A stretch of 64,000 nt of DNA, taken from Zoogloea oleivorans (GTDB lineage: Bacteria > Pseudomonadota > Gammaproteobacteria > Burkholderiales > Rhodocyclaceae). Of this stretch, positions 54,635 to 62,945 are shown one piece after another. A model generated the notes under the pieces. That model worked only from the letters and a program-made list of their open reading frames with translations. It did not search any database and was not told the origin of the DNA. Made by a program: the position numbers and the translations under genes. Position 1 is the first letter of the stretch; every line of letters starts with the position of its first letter. The stretch spans positions 183,276 to 247,275 of the forward strand of contig NZ_SDKK01000004.1 in the NCBI RefSeq assembly GCF_008107625.1, written 5' to 3'.

Positions 54635-54696
54635 GTGATTAAAAATATTATCGCCTGAGGTTGACATTGCGCATAGAGGTGATTAAATTTGTTATC
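54635..54696 (+). promoter_or_regulatory. Operator/promoter of alpA-int operon, island 2
   Basis: Promoter TTGACA (54661-54666), 17-bp spacer, TAAATT (54684-54689). Two 18-bp sites: GTGATTAAAAATATTATC (54635-54652) and GTGATTAAATTTGTTATC (54679-54696). They share no obvious sequence with the sites of island 1. Confidence 0.65.
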
Positions 54697-54748
54697 AGGC
54701 GATCACCAATAGCGACCGTCGATCCGATTAATAATCACGGAGAGCATC

Positions 54749-54985
54749 GTGGAACTGACTTACCTCACCACCGACGAATTGTCGGAACGCATTAAGTACG
54801 ACCCCCGGACGATTCGCGAGCGTCTGAAGGACAGCGTTCTGATCGAAGGTACGCACTACATCCGCCCTTTCGGCGGCCGGAAGATTTTGTACATCTGGGA
54901 GCACATCAAGCGCGACATGGGTTTGAGGTCTGCAGATACCAGCTTTGCCATTCCTATGGCGAACGGGGGGGTCTGCCATGGGTAG
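54749..54985 (+). CDS. AlpA-like excisionase / DNA-binding protein, island 2
   Basis: 78 residues. YLTTDELSERIKYDPRTIRERL and YIRPFGGRKILYIWEHIKRDM match the island 1 protein almost residue for residue; the tail differs. The stop overlaps the integrase start by 8 bp. GGAGAG lies upstream of the start. Confidence 0.75.
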   Translation: MELTYLTTDELSERIKYDPRTIRERLKDSVLIEGTHYIRPFGGRKILYIWEHIKRDMGLRSADTSFAIPMANGGVCHG

Positions 54986-56207
54986 CATCCGCAAGCACAG
55001 TCAGACCGGTGCATTGTTCTTCGATTTTCGGTACGACGCCGTCCGCTGCCGCGAATACACGACGCTGCCGGACACGGCAGCAAATAAGAAGAAGATGGAG
55101 AAAGTGCTGACGATGATTGAAGCGGACATCGCCGCAGGCACCTTCGATTACCGGCGTTACTTCCCCGCCAGCAAGAACGCCGCCCGCTTCGATGTAGCCC
55201 CGACCGTAGCAGTCTCGATCTCGGTTGCAGCTCCCAGTGTCCAGCCGACGCCCCTCTTCAAGGACTTCGCGGAAACCTGGTACCTGGAGAAGGAAGTGGA
55301 GTGGCGCAAATCCCACCGGATCACCATCCGTCGGGAACTCGACAGCCTGATCTCCCGCTTTGGGGAGCAGGCGGTCGGCCAGATCACCAAGGCTGACGTA
55401 CTTGCCTACCGCGCCGAACTCGGCAAAGTAACCGCGCGGGGCAAGGAAACAAAGTTGTCTGCTGCACGGATCAACAAGATGCTGAACCCGCTTAGGCAAA
55501 TCCTCAACGAAGCGGCCGACCGCTTTAATTTTCACACGCCTTACCAGAACATCAAACAGCTTCGTATCAAGCGCACGGACGTCTATCCGTTTTCCCTCGA
55601 CGAGGTGAAGTCGATTCTCGGGACGGTGAGGGAGGATTTCCGCAACTACTTCACCGTGCGCTTCTTCACCGGCCTGCGTACCGGCGAGGCGGATGGACTC
55701 AAGTGGAAGTACGTGGATTTCGAGCGCCGGCTGATTCTGGTGCGGGAAACCATCGTTCTGGGCGACGAGGAGTACACGAAGACCGACGGCTCTCAGCGCG
55801 ACATCCAGATGAGCCAGCTGGTTTTCGAGGCCCTCAAGAAGCAGTTCGAGGCCACCGGCAAGATCTCGGAGTTCGTCTTCTGTAACCGTCTGGGCAAGCC
55901 CCTCGACCACAAGAACGTGACGAACCGGGTCTGGTATCCGCTACTGCGGCATCTGGGCCTAGCCAAGCGGCGGCCCTACCAGTGCCGGCACACCGCCGCG
56001 ACGCTGTGGCTGGCGGCCGGGGAGGCACCGGAGTGGATCGCCCGCCAACTGGGGCACACGACGACCGAGATGCTGTTCCGGGTCTATTCGCGCTACGTCC
56101 CCAACCTGACGCGCAAGGACGGTTCGGCCTTCGAGCGTCTGATCACCCAGTCCATCGCCAGCGAGCCCCTGCCGATGAAGAACGTAGAGGAGAAATACGA
56201 TGCCTGA
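54978..56207 (+). CDS. int: Tyrosine integrase, island 2
   Basis: 409 residues from ATG 54978. Same domain order and catalytic residues as the island 1 enzyme: GLRTGE, RPYQCRHTAATLW, LGHTTTEMLFRVYSRY. The first 45 residues are the least conserved part. Nucleotide identity is uneven; the stretch around 55380-55560 is nearly identical to 3195-3375. Expected to act on the same tRNA-Arg site. Confidence 0.92.
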   Translation: MGSIRKHSQTGALFFDFRYDAVRCREYTTLPDTAANKKKMEKVLTMIEADIAAGTFDYRRYFPASKNAARFDVAPTVAVSISVAAPSVQPTPLFKDFAETWYLEKEVEWRKSHRITIRRELDSLISRFGEQAVGQITKADVLAYRAELGKVTARGKETKLSAARINKMLNPLRQILNEAADRFNFHTPYQNIKQLRIKRTDVYPFSLDEVKSILGTVREDFRNYFTVRFFTGLRTGEADGLKWKYVDFERRLILVRETIVLGDEEYTKTDGSQRDIQMSQLVFEALKKQFEATGKISEFVFCNRLGKPLDHKNVTNRVWYPLLRHLGLAKRRPYQCRHTAATLWLAAGEAPEWIARQLGHTTTEMLFRVYSRYVPNLTRKDGSAFERLITQSIASEPLPMKNVEEKYDA

Positions 56208-57171
56208 TTCCAAACTCACTTTTGAGGCAAATCGTCTGCCGGGTGCGGATCAGGTGGTGGACCGACTCCCCTCGGTGTTTCGTCTGCAGTCGATCGCCCG
56301 CTTTCCCTTCGATGAACGGCACACGCTGTGTCAGGCCGCCCTGTTCCATGAGCAGGCCAGCCTCAAGGTGGAATGGCTGTGCCGTCAGCCCGACAATCGG
56401 CTGACCGTGGGTGCCCTGGTGGCAATCCGCTGGCTGGGCCGTCCCGTGTCCACGATGGGCGCCGTTCGGATCTCCCGCCTGGTGAAGCTGGAGCGACCGG
56501 AGGCCAGCCTGGACCCCTTCACGACCGTCCTGCACAGCTGGGTCAAGGATCGGGCCCTGGTGGCACGGGCCACTCAACTCTGGGAGGAATTGGGACGGCC
56601 CCTTCAACACCTCTTCAATGCGGTGTTCTGGGATCACCATCGGTTCGAGCGCTATCTGGACGGACCGAGTTCGCTTGCCGGCCATCACAACGGGCGCAAT
56701 GGCAATTTCCGGCACGCGGTCGAAGTTGCCGAGCGCGCCCGGGCCCTCGCCAGCCATCATCCGGAGGCACATCTTCCCGTCCTGATCGCCAGCAGCCTGC
56801 TGCACGATGCCGGCAAGGCCGAGGAGTACCGCTTCAACGGTCGATTCCGCTGTTTCGAGATGACCGAGCGCGGCGCCCTCCTGGGCCACAAGCACACGGT
56901 GCTCGAGTGGATCGCGGCCGCCCGTGCCCAGCATCGGGTGATCCTGCCCGAAGCCCACTACCTGGCACTGCTTCACGCCATCACTGCCGCCAAGGGGGCG
57001 CCGGACTGGCTTGGCTTGCGGGAGCCGCTCAGCCTCGATGCCCACATCCTGTCGATGGTCGACCGCCTGTCCGGTCAGGCGGATCTGGTCGCCCGGAACG
57101 CCCCCGTGCGAGGTGGATTCGGTGCCTACCACCGGCATCTGCGCGGACGACCCTACGTGCTCAGGGAATGA
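56200..57171 (+). CDS. YhaM-like HD-domain nuclease/phosphohydrolase, island 2
   Basis: 323 residues, homologous to 4014-4988 throughout. HD pair in SSLLHDAGKAEEYRFN; GHHNGRNGNFRHAVEVAE and ALLGHKHTVLEWIAAARAQHR are unchanged. Overlaps int by 8 bp. Conservation of both the overlap and the metal ligands in two diverged copies indicates a functional link with the integrase. Confidence 0.75.
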   Translation: MPDSKLTFEANRLPGADQVVDRLPSVFRLQSIARFPFDERHTLCQAALFHEQASLKVEWLCRQPDNRLTVGALVAIRWLGRPVSTMGAVRISRLVKLERPEASLDPFTTVLHSWVKDRALVARATQLWEELGRPLQHLFNAVFWDHHRFERYLDGPSSLAGHHNGRNGNFRHAVEVAERARALASHHPEAHLPVLIASSLLHDAGKAEEYRFNGRFRCFEMTERGALLGHKHTVLEWIAAARAQHRVILPEAHYLALLHAITAAKGAPDWLGLREPLSLDAHILSMVDRLSGQADLVARNAPVRGGFGAYHRHLRGRPYVLRE

Positions 57172-57304
57172 GGTCTGTGCGAGCAGGATCCGCTGCACGG
57201 TAGCGGATCACAGCGTGCACTTAGGTAATTGGGACATTTCGCTATGCTGTTACTGACAGCGGACGCCCCGTCATTCCTACTCTCGCTATTGCTTGGAGAT
57301 TCTC

Positions 57305-57874
57305 ATGAATCAACATGAAGGCAGCGCTCGTCCTGCAAACCGGCCACAGCGTGGCACCCGCATCACTCGTACGCTTGATCTCGCCAATCCGCGCCTGATC
57401 GGGGTCTGGAAATGGAACTTCGGAGAGGTCAGCCGCCGCCTCTACGAGATTTGCGTCTTCGCCCCCACTGTCCTGCGCGAAGCCTATCCCCTGGATGAGT
57501 TGCAGCATCTGAAGGCTTACATCGAGCAGCAGGCACTCAAGGTGGAGAACATGATCGACTGGACCCGGTCGCAGTTCGATGCGACCGGCCTGCAGGAAGG
57601 CGAGCCTGGCTGGATGGAAGCGTTGAGTGCCGACATCCGGACACCTCTGGCAGGCGCTTACGCGGACCTTTTTGTCCGCGCAGATCTCGCCATCCGCCTG
57701 CTGGACGCCCTCTGGGTCCAGCAGGCGCTAACCGACGCGGGCCACGAAGAAAGAACAACGGCCATGCGTCGGGCTCCACTCAAGATCCTGGGCGAAACCA
57801 GAAAGGCACATGCGCGGTGCCAGAACAGCATTCAGGCGTTGTATCGCCAGCGGGAGTCGTCTGGCCTGCTTTGA
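57305..57874 (+). CDS. Conserved island protein, island 2
   Basis: 189 residues from ATG 57305 (GGAG six bases upstream). Homologue of 5120-5698: TRTLDLANPRLIGVWKWNF, LSADIRTPLAGAYADLFVRA and RRAPLKILGETRKAHARCQ are the conserved blocks. Family link to DUF1845/PFL_4669 is tentative. Confidence 0.65.
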   Translation: MNQHEGSARPANRPQRGTRITRTLDLANPRLIGVWKWNFGEVSRRLYEICVFAPTVLREAYPLDELQHLKAYIEQQALKVENMIDWTRSQFDATGLQEGEPGWMEALSADIRTPLAGAYADLFVRADLAIRLLDALWVQQALTDAGHEERTTAMRRAPLKILGETRKAHARCQNSIQALYRQRESSGLL

Positions 57875-57891
57875 CCGCTTGGAAGCCAGGC

Positions 57892-58197
57892 TCATCCTGA
57901 TTGGAACTGAATGATCAACTGGCGGAGTTGATCCCGGGAGTGACCTCCCAGTATCCGGATCAGCTCCGCCAGATCGTCATTCGGCTCATACAGGTAAGAG
58001 ACGGGGACATTCAGTTCTGCAGCAAGGCGCTGGGCCGTCTGCAAGTCCGGTAAATGTTTGCCGCGCTCGTATTGGTTGATCCGCGCGCTGGCAACGAACT
58101 GGTCAATGCCGGCCAGGATGCCGAGCTGCTTCTGCGATACGCCTTTCGCCTCGCGGGCTGTCCTTAGCCGCCTGGCAAATGCTGACTTCTCTTCCAT
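57892..58197 (-). CDS. XRE-family regulator, island 2
   Basis: 101 residues, nearly identical in its HTH (GVSQKQLGILAGIDQFVAS) to the island 1 protein at 5715-6020. The matching operators lie directly upstream. The two regulators can probably bind each other's sites. Confidence 0.85.
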   Translation of the reverse strand: MEEKSAFARRLRTAREAKGVSQKQLGILAGIDQFVASARINQYERGKHLPDLQTAQRLAAELNVPVSYLYEPNDDLAELIRILGGHSRDQLRQLIIQFQSG

Positions 58198-58219
58198 CCT
58201 AGCCCCCTACTGACGAGGA

Positions 58220-58268
58220 CTAAGAGACTCTTAGGAACTACACTTATGGCATACTAAGGAATACTTAG
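58220..58268. promoter_or_regulatory. Paired operators of the XRE regulator, island 2
   Basis: CTAAGAGACTCTTAG (58220-58234) and CTAAGGAATACTTAG (58254-58268), same spacing as island 1, one base off a perfect palindrome in the second. Confidence 0.75.
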
Positions 58269-58362
58269 CTTTTAGATCATCAGACCACGGCATTGAGGGC
58301 CGCTACGGTTCTTCACCTGCCACGAAGACATTCGTTTAGCCAATTCAAATAAGGATAAAACC

Positions 58363-59016
58363 ATGTACAAGAAAGCCATTTCACTGGCGCTCGGCATCAC
58401 GCTGACCGGCTGTGCCTCGATGAAGCCCACCTATCACACCGAATCCACCTTCGTCATTTACGACGTCAAACCCGCCACGATTGATCGGAATCAGTTGCTG
58501 AAGGCGGTGCTGGATGCCGTGCAGAAGAGCGCCAGCAAGCTGCGGGTGAACCGGGATATTCCCCCTGCAGAGCTTCCTGCCACCCCTGGTCGCTTTGAAC
58601 TTCAGGATCCGTTTGCCAACTCGAAAATGGGGGCGCTACTGGCCTCTCAGGCCCAAAATATTCGCGTGCCTGTCTGCAAGAACGCCCTGATGACCGTTTC
58701 AACGGACAACACCAGCATGGCCCAGTATGGCGAACAGACGACACTGTTCCTGTGCGTTCTCCCCTACAAGGAGGGCTACCAGATCGACATCTATTCGACC
58801 TTCATCCGGGAAAATGGCGGCATGACACCGCAAGGCATCAGTTCAGCGATCGGACGCTCGCTTATTGGCGATTCGAGCCAGTTCATCCCCCGGACCATGA
58901 ATGCTGTCCGGACTGCCGCCGAATCGGTTGGGGCGAAGGTGACCGTGGTCGACAGTTACATCCCGGAGGACTTCAAGGGGTCATTCGTGAATCAAACCGA
59001 GAGCGCCGGCAAGTAA
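58363..59016 (+). CDS. Island lipoprotein of unknown function, island 2
   Basis: 217 residues, same length as the island 1 copy. Lipobox LTGC after a short signal. The blocks ELQDPFANSKMGALLASQAQ and GDSSQFIPRTMNAVRTAAES are unchanged; variation is concentrated in the middle (about 145-165). Function unknown. Confidence 0.75.
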   Translation: MYKKAISLALGITLTGCASMKPTYHTESTFVIYDVKPATIDRNQLLKAVLDAVQKSASKLRVNRDIPPAELPATPGRFELQDPFANSKMGALLASQAQNIRVPVCKNALMTVSTDNTSMAQYGEQTTLFLCVLPYKEGYQIDIYSTFIRENGGMTPQGISSAIGRSLIGDSSQFIPRTMNAVRTAAESVGAKVTVVDSYIPEDFKGSFVNQTESAGK

Positions 59017-59038
59017 GCCCAGAAAGGAGGAAAACAAA

Positions 59039-59398
59039 ATGGACAAACGCGTCGTTGGAACACTGCTGGGTATTGCCGGAATATTGTTGTGGTTCATGCC
59101 GTGGACTCAGTTCTCCATGGGGGAGATGGAGTTTGCCCGGACCGGCAGTCACGTTGGCGGGATCGCTTACGTACTCTTGATGAGCTCACTGGCCTACGCG
59201 GTCCTGTCTTGGGTACCGGAGCCTGTGCCACGCATTATTGTGGCAGCGCTCTCGACACTCCTCAGCAGCATCTTCTGGCTGGATGCTGGAGAGGCCGCCG
59301 CCTGGGGCCTGGTTGGGCTATGCATGGTGAGCGGTATCAGTCTGCTACAAGCAATCGAAGAGAACCGTGCCTTCAAGCACGCAGAACAAGCCAAGTAA
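59039..59398 (+). CDS. Small integral membrane protein, island 2
   Basis: 119 residues, four predicted membrane segments, AAAGGAGG before ATG 59039. Homologue of 6862-7224. It converges on the helicase gene with a 39-bp gap. Confidence 0.7.
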   Translation: MDKRVVGTLLGIAGILLWFMPWTQFSMGEMEFARTGSHVGGIAYVLLMSSLAYAVLSWVPEPVPRIIVAALSTLLSSIFWLDAGEAAAWGLVGLCMVSGISLLQAIEENRAFKHAEQAK

Positions 59399-59437
59399 GC
59401 CTTAGGACCGAGGGGGCGTTTCAGTCACCCACCGCTA

Positions 59438-61681
59438 TCATCCAATCAGGTGGCTGAGCCCCGCAGCGAATCGTCGGGCCTCATTGAGTTCCAGGTTCAG
59501 AGACGCAAACGACTTTCTCAGAAGCTCCTCGGGCATCGCCCAGTCCCATTTTTCACGCAGGATGTTCTTCGCTTCGGCGAGTATACGGACGGGGTCAAGG
59601 TCGGTCATCTCGCCGACCCTTGCCACAGCATCAAGCAGTCGGTCCGTGGACACCCCCGGGACAGCCAAGGCAACACCCTCATTGTTGGCACGTAGCCCCA
59701 TCGTCGCGAGGAGCATGACCAAAGCATCATTCACGGCATCACCCAGCCACGTAACAAGCACCGCTTCGTGCCCCCACTGGAACACCTGGGACGTGTGCAG
59801 GTTCGTTCGACGATAGTAGTCCCGGGCCTCTGCCAGCAGGGCTGCGGCGCTTTGGTCGAGAAATGGTACCGGCGTGCTCTCGGCCAACACCGCCCGCATC
59901 TCTTGGCGGACGACGTCGTGCACCACCGCACCGCCACCATCGAAGGCTGGAGGCGCACCTCCTCTGTCAGGCGTAACCATGACCACCTTGTTCTCGGAGT
60001 CGACATCCAGCACCCGCCAGCGACGACCGGCGAAAATGACTCGCTGGTCGGGCAGCAGTGGATGTGAAACAGGAAGTGAGCCCAGAGTCTTGCCTTCGCA
60101 GAGGAGGCGAAACTCGTCGTCGGACGCAAAGGCGGCATAGAACTCGTAGCGGTTGACCAGCTTCTCACCCAGCTCACCGTGCAGCAGCAAACCGGAGCTA
60201 TCCTGGGTAAGCAATTGCTTGTCACCCATGTGCCGAAGCAGGGACACGAAATCAGTGCGGTCCAGTCCTTCAAACGGGCCCCCTTTCACAAGGAGCGCCC
60301 ATAGCTCACCTGCCATAGCCCCTCCACGCTCAGCAATGACAGAGAGAATCTGCTGGATGAGAGTCGAGCAGTGCAGACCACCGACTGAAGGTGGTTCAAA
60401 CCACCCGCGGAGAAGCAGGCGCACCATCGCGATCGTTTGGACAAGCCCTTCCCTGATCGAGTCAGACAATCCCGACTTCGGACCGAGCTCCGGCTCAATG
60501 CAGTAGCCTCGCAAAATCGCCGGCTCACCCTTTCGGCGCCCGGAGCGTCCCAATCGCTGCCGCAAGCTTGCGATGGAAGGAGGTGGGCCGATTTGGCTTA
60601 TGCTTTTCACGGCACCGATGTCGATGCCAAGCTCCAAAGTGGTGGTGCATATGGCGGTTGCCGGCTTGGAGCCGTCCTTCAGAGCTCTCTCGGCATCCTC
60701 GCGGAAGTCCTTCGATAGGCTGCCATGGTGTGCCCAGAACTCATTCGGCACACCTTGCTGCTCACAGCGCCGGCGCAGCAGATCCGAGTAAAGCTCGACT
60801 TGCCGACGGCTGTTTGGAAACACCAAATTATTCGAGCCCCGCAGCACCTTGTAGAGGTGCTCGGCCACCTCCAGGGTACTCCCAGGAACAAGGTCTTCCA
60901 CCTCGGGATCCCTGATCTCCGGCAGCCCCTCGGCTCGAGCAGGTTTCTCGACGTAGCCCTTGATGAGGATCTTGAGCTCTTGCCCACCACTCCCCGCCAC
61001 GATCAGATCGACGAGGTTTGGCTTGTCTGGGCGCAGGAACTGGGCAGCCAAACCCATGTCCCCGAGTGTCGCCGAGAGGCCTACCCGCGGCAGCCGCCGG
61101 TCGACCGTCCGCTCAAGGCGGCACATCAGCGACTGAAGCTGCTTGCCCCGCTCCGAGCCGATAAAGGCGTGCAATTCGTCCACGACGACATAGCGTAGCT
61201 TCGACATCAGCCCTGGCAGGGCCGTCCCACGCCGCACGAACAAGGCTTCAAGGGATTCAGGGGTGATCAGAAGCACGCCCCTGCCATCCTTGAGGAACTT
61301 GTGCTTCCGACTCACCGCTACATCACCATGCCATGCAACAACCGGAATATCGAGTGAGTCGCACAGCCCCGTGAGCCGCCCCCACTGGTCGTTGATGAGC
61401 GCCTTCAAGGGACTGATATAGAGCACTGAGCCAATGTGTGGCTCGTGACGCAGCATGTGCGTGAGGATGGGGAAGAACGCTGCCTCGGTCTTGCCCGCAG
61501 CTGTCGGAGCCGCAATGATGACATCCCGGTCCGCGTCGATAAGCGCGGGAATCGCTTTCTCTTGCGCATCACGGAGTGCGGTCCAGCCCTCGCTCCAGAT
61601 CCAACGCTGGATGCGTACATCCAGCAGAGCAAAACCTTGCGAGCCCCCGTCAGAGCTTGAAGCTGGTGAGTTCGTCGTCAT
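59438..61681 (-). CDS. Lhr-like DEAD/DEAH helicase (BrxHI type)
   Basis: 747 residues. Helicase motifs: IIAAPTAAGKTEAA (I), LYISPLKALINDQ (Ia), LLITPESLEAL, VVVDELHAF (II, DELH), GLSATLG (III), and GRSGRRKGEPA (VI). It is shorter than Lhr and matches the BrxHI-type helicases that accompany BrxD ATPases. Its start overlaps the brxD stop by 32 bp; last gene of a minus-strand operon. Confidence 0.87.
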   Translation of the reverse strand: MTTNSPASSSDGGSQGFALLDVRIQRWIWSEGWTALRDAQEKAIPALIDADRDVIIAAPTAAGKTEAAFFPILTHMLRHEPHIGSVLYISPLKALINDQWGRLTGLCDSLDIPVVAWHGDVAVSRKHKFLKDGRGVLLITPESLEALFVRRGTALPGLMSKLRYVVVDELHAFIGSERGKQLQSLMCRLERTVDRRLPRVGLSATLGDMGLAAQFLRPDKPNLVDLIVAGSGGQELKILIKGYVEKPARAEGLPEIRDPEVEDLVPGSTLEVAEHLYKVLRGSNNLVFPNSRRQVELYSDLLRRRCEQQGVPNEFWAHHGSLSKDFREDAERALKDGSKPATAICTTTLELGIDIGAVKSISQIGPPPSIASLRQRLGRSGRRKGEPAILRGYCIEPELGPKSGLSDSIREGLVQTIAMVRLLLRGWFEPPSVGGLHCSTLIQQILSVIAERGGAMAGELWALLVKGGPFEGLDRTDFVSLLRHMGDKQLLTQDSSGLLLHGELGEKLVNRYEFYAAFASDDEFRLLCEGKTLGSLPVSHPLLPDQRVIFAGRRWRVLDVDSENKVVMVTPDRGGAPPAFDGGGAVVHDVVRQEMRAVLAESTPVPFLDQSAAALLAEARDYYRRTNLHTSQVFQWGHEAVLVTWLGDAVNDALVMLLATMGLRANNEGVALAVPGVSTDRLLDAVARVGEMTDLDPVRILAEAKNILREKWDWAMPEELLRKSFASLNLELNEARRFAAGLSHLIG

Positions 61682-62945
61682 CCTCTACCGCCACATCCGT
61701 CGCACCACCGCTGTCCTGTTCCACTTCAACGTAGTTCACGAGCTCTCTCCAGTCGGCAGAACTGTTCTGCTCGAGTACAGCCAGCAAGTTGATGAACGCC
61801 GTGATCGTCGTCCGCGGCGTGCGAAAGTAAGCCTCTCCCAGCCTCTCCGCACAGTGCAACATGAACGCGGGGATGGCATCGTCAGGCAACAGATACCTGT
61901 TCTCATCCCCAGATGCATAAACATGCCGGAGCTTGTAGAGCAGCACATAGAAATCTTCGGGCGTAAGGCTGGCCAGGCGCAGCACCGGGCCGGAGTAATC
62001 CACCATTCCAGCCTTGGCAAAGGTGTTCTCCGCCAACCGGGACTGCAAGGCAGCGTAGCTATAGAGGCCTCGACGCGTGTCCAGGAGAAACTCCGGCGTT
62101 CCGCCCAGCACAATCCCCAGCCCCTCTGCTGAGCCCTGGAGGGAGTCGTTGAGAATGCGCAGGATCTGCTCGTAATTGGCGTTGCGCGCCTGAGTGTTGG
62201 AGAGCTTGTACAGGTTTACCAATTCATCCAGGCAGACCATCAATCCGCTGTAGCCGGCAAGGCGGACAAAACGCGCCAGGAGCTTCAACTGATCATAGAT
62301 GGAGGCGTCGTCAATGATGGTGCGCACACCCAGTGCTGCGCGCGCATCGGTCTTCGTCGTGAACTCGCCTCGCAACCAACGAACAGCATCAGCCTTGAGC
62401 TGCTCGTTGCCTTCGTCGAAGCCTCGGCAGTAAGCAGCGATGACCTCCGCAAAGTCATAGCCATTCACCATCTCTGCCAGATGGTCGAGCTTCTCTCGAA
62501 CAACGACTTCTGCTGACTTGCCGCTTGCTTTGGCCTCGGACTTCGCTTGTGAAATGAACTTCTCAACAACACCTGGCAGGGCCCCACCATCAGGCTTCGT
62601 GCGAGTCGCCAGATTCTTGGCCAGCTCGGCGTAAAGCGAACGCGCCTGCCCCCCCGTCGCATGAAGGCGCCGGTCAGGGGTCAGGTCTGCGTGCATGGTG
62701 ACGAGCTTCTTCTCCAGCGCGATGGCGCGTACCAGGTTGAGGAAGAAGGTCTTTCCGGAGCCGTACTCTCCAATGACGACCCGAAACCCCGAGCCCGCAT
62801 CAGCGACACGGTCGGCATCCTTCATCAGCGCTTCAAGCTCTTTGACTCGTCCGACTTGGATCAGATGCTGGCCTACACGCGGGACAACACCTGCACGAAG
62901 AGATTGAATGACCGCGTCGCGGTCTTTTGCGCGAATCGTGCTCAT
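61650..62945 (-). CDS. brxD: BrxD-like P-loop ATPase (DUF2791)
   Basis: 431 residues. FRVVIGEYGSGKTFFLNLVR is Walker A (about 55-65), GLMVCLDELVNLYKLSN the Walker B region, GIVLGGTPEFLLDTRRGLYSY sensor 1. This is the BREX BrxD/DUF2791 family, also found outside BREX together with a helicase and TerB-type proteins. Overlaps the upstream gene by 4 bp (ATGA). Confidence 0.87.
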   Translation of the reverse strand: MSTIRAKDRDAVIQSLRAGVVPRVGQHLIQVGRVKELEALMKDADRVADAGSGFRVVIGEYGSGKTFFLNLVRAIALEKKLVTMHADLTPDRRLHATGGQARSLYAELAKNLATRTKPDGGALPGVVEKFISQAKSEAKASGKSAEVVVREKLDHLAEMVNGYDFAEVIAAYCRGFDEGNEQLKADAVRWLRGEFTTKTDARAALGVRTIIDDASIYDQLKLLARFVRLAGYSGLMVCLDELVNLYKLSNTQARNANYEQILRILNDSLQGSAEGLGIVLGGTPEFLLDTRRGLYSYAALQSRLAENTFAKAGMVDYSGPVLRLASLTPEDFYVLLYKLRHVYASGDENRYLLPDDAIPAFMLHCAERLGEAYFRTPRTTITAFINLLAVLEQNSSADWRELVNYVEVEQDSGGATDVAVEDDDELTSFKL

